Assembly: GCA_018700895.1 (NCBI GenBank)
Contig: JABIUV010000031.1
Coordinates: 62,001-126,000 of the forward strand
DNA from: Bacteroidota bacterium
Lineage (GTDB): Bacteria > Bacteroidota > Bacteroidia > NS11-12g > UBA9320
DNA length: 64,000 nt
Direction: 5' to 3'
The notes under the pieces are model-generated. The model searched no databases. It was not told the DNA's origin and worked only from the letters and a program-made list of their open reading frames with translations. Positions within the stretch are counted from its first letter, which is position 1. The number at the start of each line of letters is the position of its first letter. The translations under genes were made by a program, and so were the position numbers. Of this stretch, positions 49,709 through 58,994 are shown piece by piece.

Positions 49709-51307
49709 ATGGCAACAACTTCAAAAGCAAGAACAGACTCTGGAATCGCACCATACGCCGGCCTTTGGGACCGCTCGGCAATATTACACCTACTTAGAAG
49801 AGTGCACTTTGGTGTCGTAAAGGAGGATATAGATTACTACCTCTCAAAAACGCTAACACAATCGGTAGATGATATTCTAAATATAGACTACACCCCTCCT
49901 GCTCCGCCTATCAATAATTACAATGACCGGAATACCGACCCAAATGTACCAGCTGGCAGTAGTTGGGTGAATGATTATAATGCGGCACTCAATGGCACCA
50001 GAAGACAGTCATACCAAATGTGGTGGTCAGGACAAATAATCAATCACGACCGAAGTATTCGAGAGCAAATGGTCCTCTTTTGGCACAACCATTTTGCAAC
50101 GCAAACAGATGTAGTAGGATGGGCAAATTTTTGCTATCAGAATAATGCTACTTTACGAAAAAGTTGTTTAAAGAACTTCAAAACACTTGTAAAGGATATA
50201 ACACTTGATCCCGCTATGCTCATTTTCCTAAACGGTGAAAGAAATACTGCTTCTGCTCCGGATGAGAATTACTCTAGGGAGCTTCAAGAGTTATTTACCC
50301 TGGGCAAAAGCCTTGACAGTCAATATACAGAAAGTGACGTTATTTCTGGAGCCAAGGTACTCACAGGTTGGAGAATTAATAAGCAAGATGGCACTGTTTA
50401 TTTCCAAGAGAACAGACACGACACCAACGACAAGCAATTCTCAGCATATTATAACAATAAAATAATTGCAGGCAAAACGGGACCGACAGCAGGGGAAGAA
50501 GAACTTGACGAAATGTTGGCAATGATTTTCGCACAAAACGAGGTAGCCAAATTCATAGTACGTAAGCTGTACAGATGGTTTGTATATTACGACATAGATG
50601 AGGCCACAGAGAATAATGTCATTACTCCTTTGGCCAATATTTTTAGAGATAGTGATTACGAAATAAAGCCGGTATTAGAAGCACTATTTAGGAGTGAACA
50701 TTTTTATGATGTAGCAAATAGAGGTGCCCTGATAAAAAGCCCTGCATCCTTTACCCATGGCCTAATTAGAACATATGATATAGTAATGCCTCAAAGTACG
50801 GAGTACGTAACACAGTACAGTGCTTGGGGGTCTATATCTAATTTTTCTAGATTATTACAACAAGAACTAGGTGACCCTCCAAGTGTATCTGGCTGGCCAG
50901 CCTATTATCAACTGCCTCAGTATCATGAGCTTTGGATAAATAGTGACACTCTACCCAACAGAAACCGAATAACAGACATACTCACTACCAACGGGTATAA
51001 TTATAATGGATATAGTCTCAAAATAGATGCAGTATCTTTTGCCGAAAAATTCGACTCGGTAAGTGACCCGAATTTATTTATCAAGGACCTATTGGAATTT
51101 CTTCATACGCTACCGGCAGAAGACGCTCAATTGGCATACATGAAATCTATCCTCCTTTCAGGACAGCTAGAAGACCATTACTGGAGTGATGCTTGGAATG
51201 CATATATAAATGACCGCAATAATGATGCAAAAAGAACAGTTGTGTCTCAGCGGTTATCATTCTTATTAAAATATTTAATGAACTTAGGAGAGTTCCAACT
51301 TTCATAA
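49709..51307 (+). CDS. DUF1800-family protein
   Basis: The 532-residue protein is a DUF1800 member. Matching parts are LHLLRRVHFGVVKEDIDYYL, then REQMVLFWHNHFATQ, PAMLIFLNGERNTASAPDENYSRELQELFTLG, VLTGWRIN, and FVVRKLYRWFVYYDID-like FIVRKLYRWFVYYDID. No signal peptide or sorting domain is seen. In Bacteroidota it is commonly encoded just before DUF1501, and here the gap is 18 bp. The pair is considered a secreted, possibly chaperone- or enzyme-linked unit, with no established function. It is 21 bp after the DUF937 gene. Confidence 0.9.
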   Translation: MATTSKARTDSGIAPYAGLWDRSAILHLLRRVHFGVVKEDIDYYLSKTLTQSVDDILNIDYTPPAPPINNYNDRNTDPNVPAGSSWVNDYNAALNGTRRQSYQMWWSGQIINHDRSIREQMVLFWHNHFATQTDVVGWANFCYQNNATLRKSCLKNFKTLVKDITLDPAMLIFLNGERNTASAPDENYSRELQELFTLGKSLDSQYTESDVISGAKVLTGWRINKQDGTVYFQENRHDTNDKQFSAYYNNKIIAGKTGPTAGEEELDEMLAMIFAQNEVAKFIVRKLYRWFVYYDIDEATENNVITPLANIFRDSDYEIKPVLEALFRSEHFYDVANRGALIKSPASFTHGLIRTYDIVMPQSTEYVTQYSAWGSISNFSRLLQQELGDPPSVSGWPAYYQLPQYHELWINSDTLPNRNRITDILTTNGYNYNGYSLKIDAVSFAEKFDSVSDPNLFIKDLLEFLHTLPAEDAQLAYMKSILLSGQLEDHYWSDAWNAYINDRNNDAKRTVVSQRLSFLLKYLMNLGEFQLS

Positions 51308-51325
51308 TTTAAACCAATACAGGAA

Positions 51326-52909
51326 ATGAAGAGAAGAGATTTTTTAAAACGTGTTGCTCCTATGTCATTATTGCCATTTGCTATGAATGGTCAACCCATC
51401 AGGGCCTACGGCAAGCTAATGGGTGCTGAGCAAGAAGATTTTACAGAAACTGACAATGTTTTGGTTCTAGTACAACTAAATGGAGGTAACGATGGACTAA
51501 ACACACTTATCCCCTTAGATCAATATACTAACCTTACAGCAGCAAGACCCGATGTTATCATTCCAGAAAACAAAGTTTTAGGTCTGGAAGGCATCGATGG
51601 AACAGGCATACATCCTAGTATGCACAAAATGCGCGACATGTACAATAACGGGAAACTCCACATTTTACAATCTGTAGGATATCCTAATCAAAACTATTCT
51701 CACTTTAGAAGTACAGATATATGGATGACAGGATCTGACACTGACGAAATACTTGAAAGCGGATGGATAGGACGATACCTGAGCGAAGAGTGGCCAAACT
51801 ATCCCAATGGATTCCCCAATGAAAACATGGAAGACCCGCTTGCTATACAGATAGGGAGTGTAGTATCTCAGGTATGCCAAGGCTTAGCTGTGAATATGGG
51901 TTTTGCAATTACCAATCCTAACAATTACTATCAACTGCTTACGGGTAATTACCCAGACGCTCCAGACTCCTGGGCAGGAAAGGAACTAGATTATGTTCGT
52001 ACAGTTGCTCGACAAACCAACGAGTACAGTCTAAAAGTAAAAGCTGCAGCAGAGAAAGCTACGAACTTATCTGACTTATACCCAGAGGGAAACAGATTAG
52101 CTGATCAGCTTAAAATTGTAGCTCAACTGATAGCAGGCGGATTAAAAACCCGTGTATACGTAGTATCTTTGGGCGGATTTGACACGCACGCCAATCAGGT
52201 AGATCCTGTGGACAGTAACGAAACAGGCCAACACGCTTTCTTACTCGAATCTGTATCAGAAGCTATCAATGCATTCCAAGATGATATAGAAAAATTAAAG
52301 GTAGATCATCGCGTATTGGGGATGACATTTAGTGAATTTGGCAGAAGAATAATCAGCAACGCAAGCACAGGTACGGACCACGGAAGCTCCGCACCTCTGT
52401 TTATGTTTGGGAACAAAGTGAAAGCAGGAATGACTGGCACCAACCCAACTATACCAGCGAATGCTACTGCAAAAGACAACCTCGAAATGCAGACAGATTT
52501 CAGAGACATCTATAGTACTATTTTGCAAGATTGGTTCTGTTTAGATAAAACCACCTCTGATAGCGTTTTGCTGCAAGATTTTGACAAGATAGATCTAATA
52601 CAAGACTCGTGCAACACCACATCTATTGATCAAACAAGGAAACAAAAAGCTGGGGACGCTTATGTCAGTAATTATCCTAATCCGTTTGGTAGTCAAACCA
52701 CCATCAAATATTACTCGGATGGAGGGGATGTGAACATAGTAATCCTAGATACACAAGGAAAAGAAGTGTACCAATTGGTACAATCTACTATTCCAAAAGG
52801 CACACATGAGGTGCTATTTGACGCATCATTTTTACCCACTGGGACATACTACTGCAGATACCAAAACGGATTTAATCAACAAACGAGAAGCTTGTTAAAA
52901 GTGAGATAG
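51326..52909 (+). CDS. DUF1501-family protein with Tat-like signal and T9SS sorting domain
   Basis: The 527-residue protein starts MKRRDFLKRVAPMSLLPFAM, a twin-arginine motif (KRRDFLK) followed by a hydrophobic segment. DUF1501 (a sulphatase/phosphatase-like fold) follows: VLVQLNGGNDGLNTLIPLDQ, then GIHPSMHKM, and GGFDTHANQV, EFGRRIISNASTGTDHGSSA with the probable metal-binding residues. The last 80 residues (NYPNPFGSQTTIKYYSDGGD onwards, ending TRSLLKVR) are a type A T9SS domain, so the protein is exported to the cell surface. It is coupled to the DUF1800 gene. Confidence 0.93.
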   Translation: MKRRDFLKRVAPMSLLPFAMNGQPIRAYGKLMGAEQEDFTETDNVLVLVQLNGGNDGLNTLIPLDQYTNLTAARPDVIIPENKVLGLEGIDGTGIHPSMHKMRDMYNNGKLHILQSVGYPNQNYSHFRSTDIWMTGSDTDEILESGWIGRYLSEEWPNYPNGFPNENMEDPLAIQIGSVVSQVCQGLAVNMGFAITNPNNYYQLLTGNYPDAPDSWAGKELDYVRTVARQTNEYSLKVKAAAEKATNLSDLYPEGNRLADQLKIVAQLIAGGLKTRVYVVSLGGFDTHANQVDPVDSNETGQHAFLLESVSEAINAFQDDIEKLKVDHRVLGMTFSEFGRRIISNASTGTDHGSSAPLFMFGNKVKAGMTGTNPTIPANATAKDNLEMQTDFRDIYSTILQDWFCLDKTTSDSVLLQDFDKIDLIQDSCNTTSIDQTRKQKAGDAYVSNYPNPFGSQTTIKYYSDGGDVNIVILDTQGKEVYQLVQSTIPKGTHEVLFDASFLPTGTYYCRYQNGFNQQTRSLLKVR

Positions 52910-52920
52910 CACTCACTAAT

Positions 52921-53463
52921 CTAGAATGGAGAAACAAAATCCGTAAACGCTGGGGCTTCTTTGTCTTTTTCTGAAAGAAGCGGATTATCTATTCCCCAAG
53001 GGATATGGAGTGAGGGGGAGTTCCATCTAATCGCTCCTTCTGACTTTTTATTGTAGTATTTAGTACATTTATACAAGAAGAGCGTATTGTCCTCCAAAGT
53101 GAGAAAACCATGGGCAAAACCAGGCGGAATATAAAACATTTTCTTATCCTCGGCATCTAGCCTAATGCTGACGTGTTTCCCGTAAGTTTTCGAATTTTTA
53201 CGAATGTCTACTGCCACATCTAGTACAGCACCTTGCAATACTCTTACCAGTTTACCTTGTGCGTAAGGGTTTTCTTGATAATGAAGCCCTCGTAATATCC
53301 CTTTATGACTATAGCTCTGATTATCTTGTACAAAATCCTCTTTTACACCGGCCTCTTTCAGCACATCATCACGAAAGGATTCGTAAAAATATCCTCGCTC
53401 ATCACCAAAAATGGTGGGTTCTATTATTAATAAGCCTTCTATTTCCGTAGCAATTAACTTCAT
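52921..53463 (-). CDS. rfbC: dTDP-4-dehydrorhamnose 3,5-epimerase
   Basis: RfbC epimerises dTDP-4-dehydro-6-deoxyglucose at C3 and C5 in dTDP-rhamnose synthesis. The 180-residue cupin has IEPTIFGDERGYFYESFRDD, DNQSYSHKGILRGLHYQ with the catalytic His, DVAVDIRKNSKTYGKH and the loop IPPGFAHGFLTLEDNTLFLY with the second His, then YYNKKSEGAIRWNSPSL. Length and motifs are normal. The start follows a TACCATTG sequence, close to the -7 consensus, by 7 nt. The other rhamnose genes (rfbA, B, D) are absent from the window. Confidence 0.96.
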   Translation of the reverse strand: MKLIATEIEGLLIIEPTIFGDERGYFYESFRDDVLKEAGVKEDFVQDNQSYSHKGILRGLHYQENPYAQGKLVRVLQGAVLDVAVDIRKNSKTYGKHVSIRLDAEDKKMFYIPPGFAHGFLTLEDNTLFLYKCTKYYNKKSEGAIRWNSPSLHIPWGIDNPLLSEKDKEAPAFTDFVSPF

Positions 53464-53573
53464 TTCTTTGCAATGGTAAAAAAACTTACTAAGTTGTGAA
53501 AAAATGTTTTAGCCCACCTTAACAATCTCCGTGTTTATATGACGAAATTTGTGAGGTATAACTTACACATTCA

Positions 53574-55835
53574 ATGAGCGACGCACCATACCTAAATTCC
53601 TTAAATCCTGAACAAAAAGCTGCAGTATTACAAACTACTGGGCCGGTAATGATAATAGCAGGAGCGGGATCAGGCAAAACTCGTGTATTGACCTATCGCA
53701 TTGCCCACCTCATTGCTACTGGTGTAGATGCTTTCAACATACTTTCACTCACCTTTACCAATAAAGCAGCTAAGGAGATGCGTCAACGAATAGAAAGTGT
53801 CGTAGGTACAGAAGCACGAAATATATGGATGGGGACATTTCACTCTGTATTTGCCAAAATACTACGCATAGAAGCTGAAAAAATAGGCTACCCAAGCAAC
53901 TTTACTATCTATGATTCTGATGATAGTAAAAGCCTCATAAAATCTATTGTGAAAGAAATGAATCTGGATGACAAGGTGTATAAGCCTAATTACATACTAT
54001 CTAGAATAAGTAATGCTAAGAACAACCTAATACAAGCCCACGTATATCTCAAACAAAGTGAACTAGTAACCTACGACGAAACTACTGGTAGAGGAAAAAT
54101 ACACGAGATATACTCTGAATACGCAAAGCGATGTTTTAAGGCGGGAGCTATGGATTTTGATGATTTACTACTCAATACCTTTAAGCTACTCAACAATTTC
54201 CCTGACGTGCTACATAAGTACCAGCACAAGTTCAAATATGTAATGGTAGATGAGTATCAAGATACTAATCACTGTCAGTATATGATCGTAAAAAAACTGG
54301 CTAGTGTTTTTGAAAATATTTGTGTAGTAGGCGATGATGCTCAGAGTATATACTCATTCAGAGGAGCGACCATTAAAAACATTCTGAATTTCGAAAAGGA
54401 CTATCCAGACCTAAATGTATTTAAGCTAGAACAAAACTACCGATCGAGTGATACTATAGTAAGTGCTGCAAATAGTGTAATAGCCAAAAATAAGGACCAA
54501 CTACAGAAAAACGTATGGACTGACAATCAACTAGGTAATAAGATAAGGGTTATAAGAGCAGTCACTGATAATGAGGAAGGCCGTCTTATTGCTCAAAACA
54601 TTTTTGAAACCAAAATGACTGAACAAAAGATGAATAGTGATTTTGCAATCTTGTATCGCACCAACTCCCAGTCTCGTAGTTTGGAGGAAGCCTTACGCAA
54701 ATTAAACATCTCTTACCGCATATACGGAGGCATGAGTTTTTATCAGCGTAAAGAAATAAAGGATATTATCGCTTACTTACGTATAGTGCTCAATCAAAAT
54801 GACGAACAAGCACTGAAACGAATTATTAATTATCCTGCAAGAGGCATAGGTAAAACATCTATGGATCGAGTCACGGTTCTTGCCGCACAGGATGACAAAA
54901 GTCCTTGGGAAATCATAGCAAATGCACATTTATACGCGGAGCTCAAAAACGCCATCCCAAAGTTCAGAAACTTTGTAAACATGGTGCAAAGCTTTATCGT
55001 AATGAACCAAACATGCAACGCTTACGATATTGCAATGCACGTAGCTCGTTCTACCCAACTCCTTAAAATATTAAACGAGGATAAAACCATAGAAGGTATC
55101 AGTAAGTACGAAAACGTAGTAGAATTGCTCAATGGAATCAAAGAATTTGTAGAGGACGACACCAATGAAGTGGAAAAGACACTATCAAACTACTTACAAG
55201 ATATAGCACTACTTACAGACGCGGATAAGCAAGATGACCATGCGGATAATGTATCGCTAATGACCATTCACCAAAGTAAGGGACTTGAGTATAAAAACGT
55301 ATTTGTAGCAGGACTAGAAGAGAACCTGTTTCCTTCTCAAATGTCTCTAGGAAGCAGAAGTGACTTAGAAGAAGAACGCAGACTTTTTTATGTAGCCATC
55401 ACTCGAGCCGAAGAAGATTTAACATTATCATTTGCTACATCCCGCTTCAGATTTGGCAGTCTATTGCCATGTGAGCCTAGTAGATTTATAGACGAGATAG
55501 ACAATAACTACCTCCAGTTGGAACGAAAATCGATCACCCGACCAAAGCAGACCATTGGGAATATAAGTAAGCCCTCAAGCTCAGTACCCAACCTCCGAAA
55601 AACTATAGCCAAGCAAAACCCCAGAACCGCTAATCGTCCTCCTGCTCTAGAAAATTTTGAAGCAGAAGCCATGGATGATATTCAAGTAAATATGCGAGTA
55701 GAGCACCAGCGATTTGGCAAAGGAATGGTAACCAAGTTAGAGGGGGAAGCTAGTTCTATGAAGGCAACTATTATATTTGAAGAGTTTGGTGAGAAAACCT
55801 TAGTACTGAAATTCGCTAAACTACGAAAATTGTAA
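53574..55835 (+). CDS. UvrD/PcrA-family ATP-dependent DNA helicase
   Basis: The 753-residue helicase has all SF1A motifs. These are the Q-like NSLNPEQKAAV, Walker A AGAGSGKTRVLTYRIA (31-46), TFTNKAAKEMRQRI, Walker B VDEYQDTN, GDDAQSIYSFRGA, LEQNYRSSDTIV, MTIHQSKGLEYKNVFVAGLE and RRLFYVAITRAEEDL. The C-terminal tail, EHQRFGKGMVTKLEGE, is a typical PcrA/UvrD end with an RNA-polymerase-interacting fold. It acts in nucleotide excision repair, plasmid replication or transcription-coupled repair. It stands alone on its strand with about 110 bp upstream to the rfbC start. Confidence 0.95.
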   Translation: MSDAPYLNSLNPEQKAAVLQTTGPVMIIAGAGSGKTRVLTYRIAHLIATGVDAFNILSLTFTNKAAKEMRQRIESVVGTEARNIWMGTFHSVFAKILRIEAEKIGYPSNFTIYDSDDSKSLIKSIVKEMNLDDKVYKPNYILSRISNAKNNLIQAHVYLKQSELVTYDETTGRGKIHEIYSEYAKRCFKAGAMDFDDLLLNTFKLLNNFPDVLHKYQHKFKYVMVDEYQDTNHCQYMIVKKLASVFENICVVGDDAQSIYSFRGATIKNILNFEKDYPDLNVFKLEQNYRSSDTIVSAANSVIAKNKDQLQKNVWTDNQLGNKIRVIRAVTDNEEGRLIAQNIFETKMTEQKMNSDFAILYRTNSQSRSLEEALRKLNISYRIYGGMSFYQRKEIKDIIAYLRIVLNQNDEQALKRIINYPARGIGKTSMDRVTVLAAQDDKSPWEIIANAHLYAELKNAIPKFRNFVNMVQSFIVMNQTCNAYDIAMHVARSTQLLKILNEDKTIEGISKYENVVELLNGIKEFVEDDTNEVEKTLSNYLQDIALLTDADKQDDHADNVSLMTIHQSKGLEYKNVFVAGLEENLFPSQMSLGSRSDLEEERRLFYVAITRAEEDLTLSFATSRFRFGSLLPCEPSRFIDEIDNNYLQLERKSITRPKQTIGNISKPSSSVPNLRKTIAKQNPRTANRPPALENFEAEAMDDIQVNMRVEHQRFGKGMVTKLEGEASSMKATIIFEEFGEKTLVLKFAKLRKL

Positions 55836-55891
55836 CTACCTTAGATAGCAAGATTCAATTTCTGTAACATCAAAATCAAATCAAAAATAAC

Positions 55892-55899
55892 TACCTTTG
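55892..55899 (+). promoter_or_regulatory. -7 box of the sugar dehydratase gene
   Basis: TACCTTTG ends 21 nt before the ATG at 55921. It overlaps a TTG start candidate at 55897 and so argues against the longer form. Confidence 0.5.
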
Positions 55900-55920
55900 G
55901 TTCATTATGTACACCCTATT

Positions 55921-57834
55921 ATGATACATCACTTAAAACGAATCGCACAAAATAACACACCTCGGTGGGTCGTATTGACAATTGACTTATTACTCACTGC
56001 ATTTTCATTTGGTATCGCTTCATTAGTCGCTGATGCATTCTCATACGTAAATTTTACGGCACTAGATTATATAATTCCCCTATTCACAGTGCTCTCATTT
56101 AGATTTTTTGCATTTGTGAGCACAAAGTCTTACACAGGTATCATACGATATACAAGCACGCAGGATGCTGTTCGTATTTTTTTTGCTGTAGCGATCAGTA
56201 CATTTCTTACACTCTCTCTTGAGGGTGTTTATTTTATCGCATTAGGTAAACACTTCCTTAAACCAGGAGTAATTATTATAGATGCTTTCATCCTAATAAC
56301 CCTATTATCAGGATTTAGAATCACATTTAAACAGCTATACAATCAATACGCTCCATCTACTATTAGTACTGTTAACAAAGAAGTAATAATATACGGTGCT
56401 GGAGAGGCCGGAATTATAGCCAAAAGATCATTTGAACAATATACAAAATATAGCCGAAAGGTCATTGCATTTATAGATGATAACCCAAAGCTACATGGAA
56501 AGTCTGTAGAGGGAATTAGAATATATCCATCTAATTTGAACTTAGAGCTTATAATCACTTCACGTAAAAGCGTAGAACTTGTCATCGCTATTAATAATCT
56601 CTCTCCTAGTCGCAAGAAAAAAATTATTGAAACTTGCTTACAGTATGCTATCAAGGTAAAGACCATACCTCCTGTTAGTGCTTGGATAAATGGAGAGTTT
56701 AGTCCTCAGAGTGTTAAATCTGTCAGAATACAAGATCTGTTAGAGAGAGAACCGATAGAACTTAGTATTACAAAAATTAAAAAAGAGCTCAAAGGTGAGA
56801 TAATCTTAATCACGGGTGCTGCTGGATCTATTGGCAGTGAGATAGCCAGACAATGTCTTACTTTTAAACCAAAAAAACTCGTATTATTAGACCAAGGAGA
56901 AACACCGTTATACGAACTAGACCACGAATTTAACAGAGCGAAAAATGTAGAAGTAGTTATTGCTAACGTATGCAACACCGCTCGTATTGACAAGGTTTTT
57001 CAACACTTCAAACCTGCATACGTCTTCCACGCTGCTGCATATAAGCATGTTCCGTTAATGGAAGACAATCCTTATGAGGCTATCAATACAAACGTTTTCG
57101 GTACTCAAAACGTTGCAAATATTGCTGTGAAGTACAAGGTGAAAAAATTTGTATTTGTAAGTACTGATAAGGCCGTAAACCCTACTAACATTATGGGAGC
57201 TAGCAAACGTATAGCTGAGATATACATACAATCCTTAAACTCAAAATTAAAATTAGATTCCGATAATCACACTAAGTTCGTGACGACTAGATTTGGAAAT
57301 GTCTTGGGTAGTAATGGCTCGGTGATTCCATTATTCAGAAAACAAATAGAAAACGGCGGACCACTTACAGTGACTCACCCAGAAATCACACGATACTTCA
57401 TGACAATCCCCGAGGCATGTCAGCTAGTGCTAGAAGCTGGCGTGATGGGCAAGGGCGGTGAGATCTACATATTTGATATGGGAGAATCTGTAAAGATCGT
57501 AGACCTCGCTCGTAAGATGATTAAATTATCAGGACTCAAAGAAGATGAAGACATCGAAATAAAGTATACAGGGCTAAGACCCGGAGAAAAGCTTAAGGAA
57601 GAACTTCTTAATGACCAAGAAAACACTATCGGGACTCACAATCCAAAAATAATGGTTGCTCAAGTAAGTGAATACAATTATATAGAAGTGAATGAATTGA
57701 TAAACGATATGTACCAAGAACGGGATAACTTAAAAAACAGTCACTTAGTTCGTACGATGAAGGCCATCGTTCCTGAATACATTAGTAACAATTCTATTTA
57801 CGAAGAATTGGACAAAAAGACCATAGAAAGCTAA
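55921..57834 (+). CDS. Membrane-bound UDP-sugar 4,6-dehydratase, CapD/FlaA1/PglF type
   Basis: The 637-residue protein has four N-terminal membrane helices (about 20-130), then a CoA-binding-like Rossmann segment (EVIIYGAGEAGIIAKRSFEQ). The catalytic SDR domain follows, with ITGAAGSIGSEIARQCL, FHAAAYKHVPLMEDNPYEAI, and STDKAVNPTNIMGASKRIAE. In the catalytic motif the usual Tyr is replaced by Met (NIMGxSKR), as in this group. It makes UDP-4-keto-6-deoxy sugars for surface polysaccharide or protein glycans. It lies near rfbC but on the other strand, so a glycan locus is possible but not shown. The start at 55921 is preferred because the promoter box overlaps the upstream TTG. Confidence 0.93.
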   Translation: MIHHLKRIAQNNTPRWVVLTIDLLLTAFSFGIASLVADAFSYVNFTALDYIIPLFTVLSFRFFAFVSTKSYTGIIRYTSTQDAVRIFFAVAISTFLTLSLEGVYFIALGKHFLKPGVIIIDAFILITLLSGFRITFKQLYNQYAPSTISTVNKEVIIYGAGEAGIIAKRSFEQYTKYSRKVIAFIDDNPKLHGKSVEGIRIYPSNLNLELIITSRKSVELVIAINNLSPSRKKKIIETCLQYAIKVKTIPPVSAWINGEFSPQSVKSVRIQDLLEREPIELSITKIKKELKGEIILITGAAGSIGSEIARQCLTFKPKKLVLLDQGETPLYELDHEFNRAKNVEVVIANVCNTARIDKVFQHFKPAYVFHAAAYKHVPLMEDNPYEAINTNVFGTQNVANIAVKYKVKKFVFVSTDKAVNPTNIMGASKRIAEIYIQSLNSKLKLDSDNHTKFVTTRFGNVLGSNGSVIPLFRKQIENGGPLTVTHPEITRYFMTIPEACQLVLEAGVMGKGGEIYIFDMGESVKIVDLARKMIKLSGLKEDEDIEIKYTGLRPGEKLKEELLNDQENTIGTHNPKIMVAQVSEYNYIEVNELINDMYQERDNLKNSHLVRTMKAIVPEYISNNSIYEELDKKTIES

Positions 57835-57837
57835 GAT

Positions 57838-58326
57838 CTACTTCTGCCCTTCTTCGTTTTCCCACTCAGCAAGAGTCCTAAACTGTTGAAGCAACTCAAC
57901 GATGCTCACTACCGGCTCTGGTGCTAGCTTATTTTCATACGTAAGAGTAATCATATCACGCTGTTTATTCGAAAAACGAACGACGGTACTAGGCAAATCT
58001 GAATACCCCGTCATATAACTACTATCATATGTATCCCAAGTAGCCTGTTGGGTTAAGCTCACGATCTCATTAAATAGGGAATCAGGCATAGCTGCGTGAT
58101 ACTCCCCTATCCTTGGCAGAAAACGCTTGGCTGACAGCCGTACTTGTTGATTCCCATCAATGCTCATTTGATAAATAGGACATTTGCCAAAACACGGGGT
58201 TTGTTCCACGCTCAAATACCAAGACAATCTTTCTTTATCGCTAAGTCCGCTCTTTTTGCTGGAAGAACAAGCCAAAAAAAACGCTGCAGAAAGCAGCGTT
58301 ATTATCCTTTTATGGTTAACTGACAT
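57838..58326 (-). CDS. DUF6438-type lipoprotein
   Basis: The 162-residue precursor has a lipoprotein signal (LLSAAFFLACSSSKK). The mature domain contains the DUF6438 signature TPCFGKCPIYQMSIDGNQQV, with its paired cysteines, followed by GEYHAAMPDSLFNEIVSLTQ. It probably lies on the envelope; function is unknown. Its start overlaps the lolA-like stop by one base (TAATG), so it is coupled to lolA and part of the ftsK-lolA-DUF6438 unit. It ends 3 bp from the end of the convergent dehydratase gene. Confidence 0.85.
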   Translation of the reverse strand: MSVNHKRIITLLSAAFFLACSSSKKSGLSDKERLSWYLSVEQTPCFGKCPIYQMSIDGNQQVRLSAKRFLPRIGEYHAAMPDSLFNEIVSLTQQATWDTYDSSYMTGYSDLPSTVVRFSNKQRDMITLTYENKLAPEPVVSIVELLQQFRTLAEWENEEGQK

Positions 58327-58982
58327 TATCTTAAATCTATCTCAATAACCCCTGGCTTATCTTTAGGATTGAATTTAAAATAGCTATCGTTGATATTCAC
58401 ATTAGGTTCGAACTTGGAGATTACATAAGTAGTTATCAATCCGTTTTTGCTAAATACTGACATCTCCTTCACTTTGTTTGCGAGCTTATCAATTCCCAAT
58501 TTCACCTTAAAGTATCCTTTATTTTTATCAATCGGTGTCAACTCTACGACGTCAAGAGTTTTTGTTCCATTGGTAACCTGCCCAGCATACTTATGCATAA
58601 AACCTTTTTCGTAGATGGTGAAAATTTCTGAAGGGTTAATATCCATTGACTTAGCGTCGAATTTAGATATCTGCACCTCATTGGCATCTTCTAGATATGT
58701 CCAGATTGTCTTTCCATCACAAAAGATTTCTTGTCCTGACATATTTACTCTGAACTTTTTACCTTTTTGATACAAAGTGCCACTTTGTTTTACGCTCGTG
58801 TTAGCCTGCTTGTTGCGAATGTTTACAGTAAACTGAGCTTTTACAGATTTGTATGATTTATACGTTTTGCTAAGTTTATTAAGCAATGCTGTGCTTCTAC
58901 TATCTTGTGATTCTGAAACGGAGCTTATTGGAGCTGAAAGTATCAATCCAATTAAGCCTACTATTAGTAATGTTTTTTTCAT
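58326..58982 (-). CDS. LolA-like outer-membrane lipoprotein carrier
   Basis: The 218-residue protein has a signal peptide (LLIVGLIGLILSAPISSVSE). A LolA/LolB-type half-barrel follows: YKSVKAQFTVNIRN, SGTLYQKGKKFRVNMSGQEI, FCDGKTIWTYLEDANEVQIS, then KFDAKSMDINPSEIFTIYEK. It carries lipoproteins from the inner to the outer membrane. It starts 12 bp after ftsK and overlaps the DUF6438 gene by one base. The ftsK-lolA pairing is conserved in Bacteroidota. The rest of the Lol system is not in the window, though a MacB-like permease lies at 3.7 kb. Confidence 0.88.
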   Translation of the reverse strand: MKKTLLIVGLIGLILSAPISSVSESQDSRSTALLNKLSKTYKSYKSVKAQFTVNIRNKQANTSVKQSGTLYQKGKKFRVNMSGQEIFCDGKTIWTYLEDANEVQISKFDAKSMDINPSEIFTIYEKGFMHKYAGQVTNGTKTLDVVELTPIDKNKGYFKVKLGIDKLANKVKEMSVFSKNGLITTYVISKFEPNVNINDSYFKFNPKDKPGVIEIDLR

Positions 58983-58994
58983 GGTATTAAAATT

